The position numbers were made by a program, and so were the translations under genes. Below are positions 5,501 through 7,685 of a stretch of DNA of 7,685 nt, piece by piece. Source of the stretch: Planctomycetota bacterium (GTDB lineage: Bacteria; Planctomycetota; Phycisphaerae; Sedimentisphaerales; Anaerobacaceae); NCBI GenBank assembly GCA_023135255.1, contig JAGLTN010000502.1, forward strand, positions 1 through 7,685, given 5' to 3'. Below the pieces are notes generated by a model that was not told the origin of the DNA, ran no database searches, and saw nothing but the letters and a program-made list of their open reading frames with translations. The stretch's first letter is position 1. Every line of letters starts with the position of its first letter.

Positions 5501-7576
5501 AAATATGATTTGTATTACACAACAAATGCAAAAGAACATTATGTCAGAATAACAGACAATTATTATGGTGACACAAATGGTAATGGTCCTTATTGGCCTG
5601 ATCTTGCGATGGGCAGGATTGTCGGCAATACTGCATTGCAACTTGAAAAGCCCTTGCTGTGGAGTATAGGATTAGCTGAGGGTGTTTATACTCTTGACAA
5701 TCCGTTTGCGATTTGTGCCAGCGGAAGTGATGATGAAGATGATTCAAGGTTCAGAGAAGAGCGTAATGTAATACGTCGCAGGTTATTAGACGAGGGGTAC
5801 AGTGTGACACGGATACATGACCCGAATGCTAATGAATTGCTTGACGGAATGACAAATCAAACAGTTCTGTTTATGTCTGGCCATGGAAATACCAACAGAT
5901 GGAACGGCATTACAAGTTCAGATGTCAATAATTTGTTCCGTCCCGACTGGGCCAGGCCTTTGGTCTACGCCAGCAGCTGCCTTACCGGAAGATATGTCGA
6001 TGGTTATGGTTTAGCAGAAGCATTCCTTGAAAATGGCGCATCAATGTTTCTCGGAGCGACTGAAGTCACTTACAGTACCTGGTCAAGGTGGCTCGCGACA
6101 AGGTTCTTCGATAAATTTATAGACAGTGGACTCACCGCTGGTGTTTCATTTGTCTGGGCCCAGAGAGATATTATTGGGGCTGGAAAACACTGGTGGGATA
6201 AAGGCCACAACGGGTATATATCGGCAGTTATGCATCTTTATGGCGACCCGAAATTGGTGCATAGCTCCCCAGCAGCTGTCGGACCTACCGTCAAAGCACA
6301 AGCTGCTATGTCAACGAATATAACCGGACCCATCTCGACATTGCAGCTGACAATTCCAGGGTATGATGTTAATAATTTTGAAGGTGTTGACTATGTAACA
6401 ATACCTCAGGGTAGTGAGCTTCTCGTCCCGGAAAAACCCCAGGTGCCGAGCTATGCAGTTGATGTCACTTTCCCTGCGGGCTATCGTGTGCAAAACGTTA
6501 GCATGACAGAGAGAAAAGACCTCTCTACTGATAGCGGATTAAATCTACCTATTGCCAAAGCTCTGATAAATGGTCAAGTTGCGCCTGCCAGCCAAAACCA
6601 ACCACCAAGTGACGACTTCTGGCCTGATTGTGATTTTGACTGGGTTGTTATAGAAGAGCCAAATGGTTTAACTACTCTGAAAATTACGGTTTATCCGTTC
6701 TACTACAAAGCAACAACGACAGCTGTTGAGTTTTACCAGACTTATGGCTTTGATATCGACTATATAAATTCTGAAAATTCTATTGCTCAGTTCAAAACAG
6801 ACAAAGTTGCATACATGATGAACGAAACTGTAAACGCCGACCTTTATATAATGCTTTCGCAGCAGCAGGGCATCAACCTGATGGTTGAAGCGGCGGTTAA
6901 GACATCTGATGAGGAAATTGTCGCAGGGATGAAGATTCAGAAGATGACCTCTGTTTCCGGCCTGGCATCGTGCAGCTTTGAGTTTGATTCGACAGGGTTC
7001 GATGCGGGTGATTATATATTTGAAGCGGAAGTAAAATACACCGACGGCTCAATAGTTGCTAAAAAGAACTGTCAGTTTAACATAGGTCAATCGCAGGGAC
7101 AGATCACTGATTTAACCGTTGACCCTGCTTGCTTCTCTGTCAACGATAATGTCAATATAGTAGCAGTGTTTGAAAATACTGGTGAATCGCCAATCACAGG
7201 TTCTTTAGCTATTGAAGTTAAAGACCTCGCAGGGGTGGTAGTCGAAGATTTCCACCAGGACTTTAATGACCTCCCAGCCAGTGCAATAAACAGCTTCAAT
7301 GTGCTCTGGCAAAATACTCAACTTGCTCGCGGCGATTGCAGAATAGTTGCTACTGCCTATTATGACGGCAAAACTGCAACAAAATCGTTCCCTGAAATAA
7401 TTGCCAGTCCAGATTTCAACGAGGATGGTCAGGTCAATTTTGACGATTTTGCCGTATTGGCCCAATTCTGGCAGCTAAACTACAGCCCAGCCGACATCGC
7501 ACCGCCGGGAGGTGACTGTATTATAGATTATTACGATTTGCAGGCAATGTTGGAAAACTGGCTGACCCCGCCATAA
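2510..7576 (+). CDS. Exported multidomain C25 (gingipain-type) cysteine peptidase with dockerin-like tail
   Basis: A predicted secreted endopeptidase of 1688 residues. GAGAAAGGG (2494-2502) precedes the ATG, followed by a signal peptide (1-23: lysines, hydrophobic core, likely ALS/K cleavage). Next come a CARDB-like module (24-124), a fibronectin III-like module (126-221), an Ig-like module (222-317) and two less clear beta-rich stretches (318-439, 440-580). The C25 fold starts at SDYMIVTNP (591-599), is interrupted after about 634 by six FG-GAP-like repeats (646-947, motif D-x-x-AVGN then DEIIVAD), and resumes with YLLIVGETQILP (982-993), SGHGN (1123-1127) and ASSCLTG (1154-1160). His1125 and Cys1157 match the catalytic dyad at gingipain-like spacing, and LYGDP (1243-1247) closes the domain. 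A C25-prodomain-like module follows (1278-1419), then two beta-sandwich modules (about 1420-1632) and a dockerin-like tail (1633-1688) with the calcium-loop residues D1635, N1637, D1639, N1643 and D1646. Family and export are well supported; substrate, activation and surface anchoring are unknown. The frame is intact. Confidence 0.93.
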   Translation: MKTEKQFVWVFIILMSLASGALSKPDLVVTDVWSDGATIWCQLMNIGDETAASGHETALYVDGNKVSTKTVTVTLSPGQRLDQTFSHIWQCGSGSDYIVVTADYQDIIFEENESNNSRVETWKCDNDPPEITSGPTVSGITYKAAKIEWVTDEDSNSLVIFDKNAKVYGLRKSDGTLDKEHEINLDNLDPSTIYHYKVLSTDGSDNTVSSEQGYFETLSLADSTNPQIHSISRISKKFPMEFSADASDNTEMQKVEFYMEGKLIEIDFSPPYKFYIDPVLMHLDINDVNQNMMVLARAYDMAGMIKDEVMSFYMDAPDFPAEVAFDSPRDGYDILIEEGQSQVPAGRMVDVFVVASETPWDERETRWGTFISGSDVNRIEVYFCDSNTPDFVAYDCQRLSASYDAGGLEVGEYNVVAKVYSNGPHAIAVTVTHTLVVATYEPRKVEFRRREVANDDNCLNVTLKLQNRGDENALLQTIYDRVTGFVVLPEETADYNVVAEYDWLSKTSLVTIDFKDGKVMHPMAHYDDTYDVEYTIIPVMYNGFENYTMGSEMVTLDYEFPVGGLEYEASRMLRREGLSLRNKVNDSLVESDYMIVTNPKILWGTNPAADCDQLFSTMAKLATIRNGVFGFFEGHATSSTRFDRTDKIAVGETLTDSRHRGQEIIILEDEEDRILFYDAIGYVGEISHDGAHSNDALAVGNTSEVFFGYGSFAAGQEIVIADGDGSNLGRITIYQYWPALNSVNDESHFVSCYESGDALATGNVGCTTLAADSLDEIIIAHDDDNTIYIYDEGYSSWVEATTIPSSYETGDGFAVGNVCGDYKDEIIVADIDADTIYIYDDEGDEHSFSYSLESGDRISVADVYGDDSEEIIIFMQSRDRIEKISCSMSTAGALTHRHVGYFDYYLNSRDAFAVGNILTCSKDEILVARGYRANERNVGDIEIITSYGGLGPSQERDIFDGLISEGGEWANKMRPGWTSGRYLLIVGETQILPSYNRKYDLYYTTNAKEHYVRITDNYYGDTNGNGPYWPDLAMGRIVGNTALQLEKPLLWSIGLAEGVYTLDNPFAICASGSDDEDDSRFREERNVIRRRLLDEGYSVTRIHDPNANELLDGMTNQTVLFMSGHGNTNRWNGITSSDVNNLFRPDWARPLVYASSCLTGRYVDGYGLAEAFLENGASMFLGATEVTYSTWSRWLATRFFDKFIDSGLTAGVSFVWAQRDIIGAGKHWWDKGHNGYISAVMHLYGDPKLVHSSPAAVGPTVKAQAAMSTNITGPISTLQLTIPGYDVNNFEGVDYVTIPQGSELLVPEKPQVPSYAVDVTFPAGYRVQNVSMTERKDLSTDSGLNLPIAKALINGQVAPASQNQPPSDDFWPDCDFDWVVIEEPNGLTTLKITVYPFYYKATTTAVEFYQTYGFDIDYINSENSIAQFKTDKVAYMMNETVNADLYIMLSQQQGINLMVEAAVKTSDEEIVAGMKIQKMTSVSGLASCSFEFDSTGFDAGDYIFEAEVKYTDGSIVAKKNCQFNIGQSQGQITDLTVDPACFSVNDNVNIVAVFENTGESPITGSLAIEVKDLAGVVVEDFHQDFNDLPASAINSFNVLWQNTQLARGDCRIVATAYYDGKTATKSFPEIIASPDFNEDGQVNFDDFAVLAQFWQLNYSPADIAPPGGDCIIDYYDLQAMLENWLTPP

Positions 7577-7641
7577 AAGCCCTGGATAAGCCTTCTAACC
7601 ATAGAGGCCGATTATATTTGTGCCGCTTTTTGTGGGCGATT

Positions 7642-7655
7642 ACAGGAAAACCTGT
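7642..7655 (+). terminator. Short hairpin past the peptidase gene, weak terminator candidate
   Basis: ACAGG (7642-7646) and CCTGT (7651-7655) form a five-pair stem with an AAAA loop, 66 bases beyond the peptidase stop. The following TTGAATTTCT is T-rich but not a clean T-run. A second CCTGT at the window end (7681-7685) and the palindrome GGTTAACC (7675-7682) could pair alternatively. The rest of 7577-7685 shows no gene. Confidence 0.25.
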
Positions 7656-7685
7656 TGAATTTCTAAAAATAATTGGTTAACCTGT

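Noticed and set aside
5130..5531. A 133-codon minus-strand open frame within the peptidase gene
   Set aside because: It is antisense to the propeller and C25 coding sequence, rich in Cys, His, Gln and Arg in a way typical of spurious frames, and resembles no family.
7406..7576. PEP-CTERM or type IX secretion C-terminal signal
   Set aside because: The protein ends in a dockerin-like module followed by LTPP, with no PEP motif, final hydrophobic helix or basic tail, and no Bacteroidetes-type C-terminal domain.
1..7685. CRISPR array, tRNA, rRNA, insertion sequence or prophage signs
   Set aside because: No regular repeat-spacer pattern, no tRNA-like or rRNA-like segment, no transposase or integrase frame, and no flanking target duplications were seen.

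Overview
The window most likely comes from a planctomycete of the class Phycisphaerae, perhaps near Sedimentisphaerales. The best clue is the C-terminus of the giant protein. It ends in a dockerin-like module with the wording DFNEDGQVNFDDFAVLAQFW, then ADIAPPGGD and LENWL, which is very common at the ends of secreted proteins in that group. The moderate GC content, long intergenic gaps and large signal-peptide-bearing multidomain protein fit. This assignment is from recall of sequence style, not from a search.

Layout: positions 1-87 hold only inverted repeats downstream of ribH. Positions 88-552 (minus strand) encode lumazine synthase, the penultimate enzyme of riboflavin synthesis. Positions 553-865 are a divergent intergenic region with three perfect TATAAT hexamers on the ribH strand and a weaker promoter candidate for the rightward gene. 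Positions 866-2233 (plus) encode a cytoplasmic-looking protein made of twelve gapless 34-residue TPR units. Positions 2234-2509 hold no gene, but contain a good extended -10 promoter followed directly by a GC-rich stem-loop, forming the leader of the next gene. Positions 2510-7576 (plus) encode a 1688-residue exported protein: signal peptide, CARDB-like, fibronectin/Ig-like modules, a gingipain-type (C25) cysteine peptidase split by an FG-GAP-like beta-propeller, a C25-prodomain-like module, two more beta-sandwich modules and a dockerin-like tail. Positions 7577-7685 hold no gene.

The three genes do not look like one pathway. ribH is housekeeping and points away from the others. The TPR gene and the peptidase gene lie in the same direction, but are separated by 276 bases with a dedicated promoter, so co-transcription is not implied. 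The most interesting item is the peptidase: its two catalytic residues are present, but the domain order (propeller inside the protease, prodomain-like module after it) differs from the classical gingipains.
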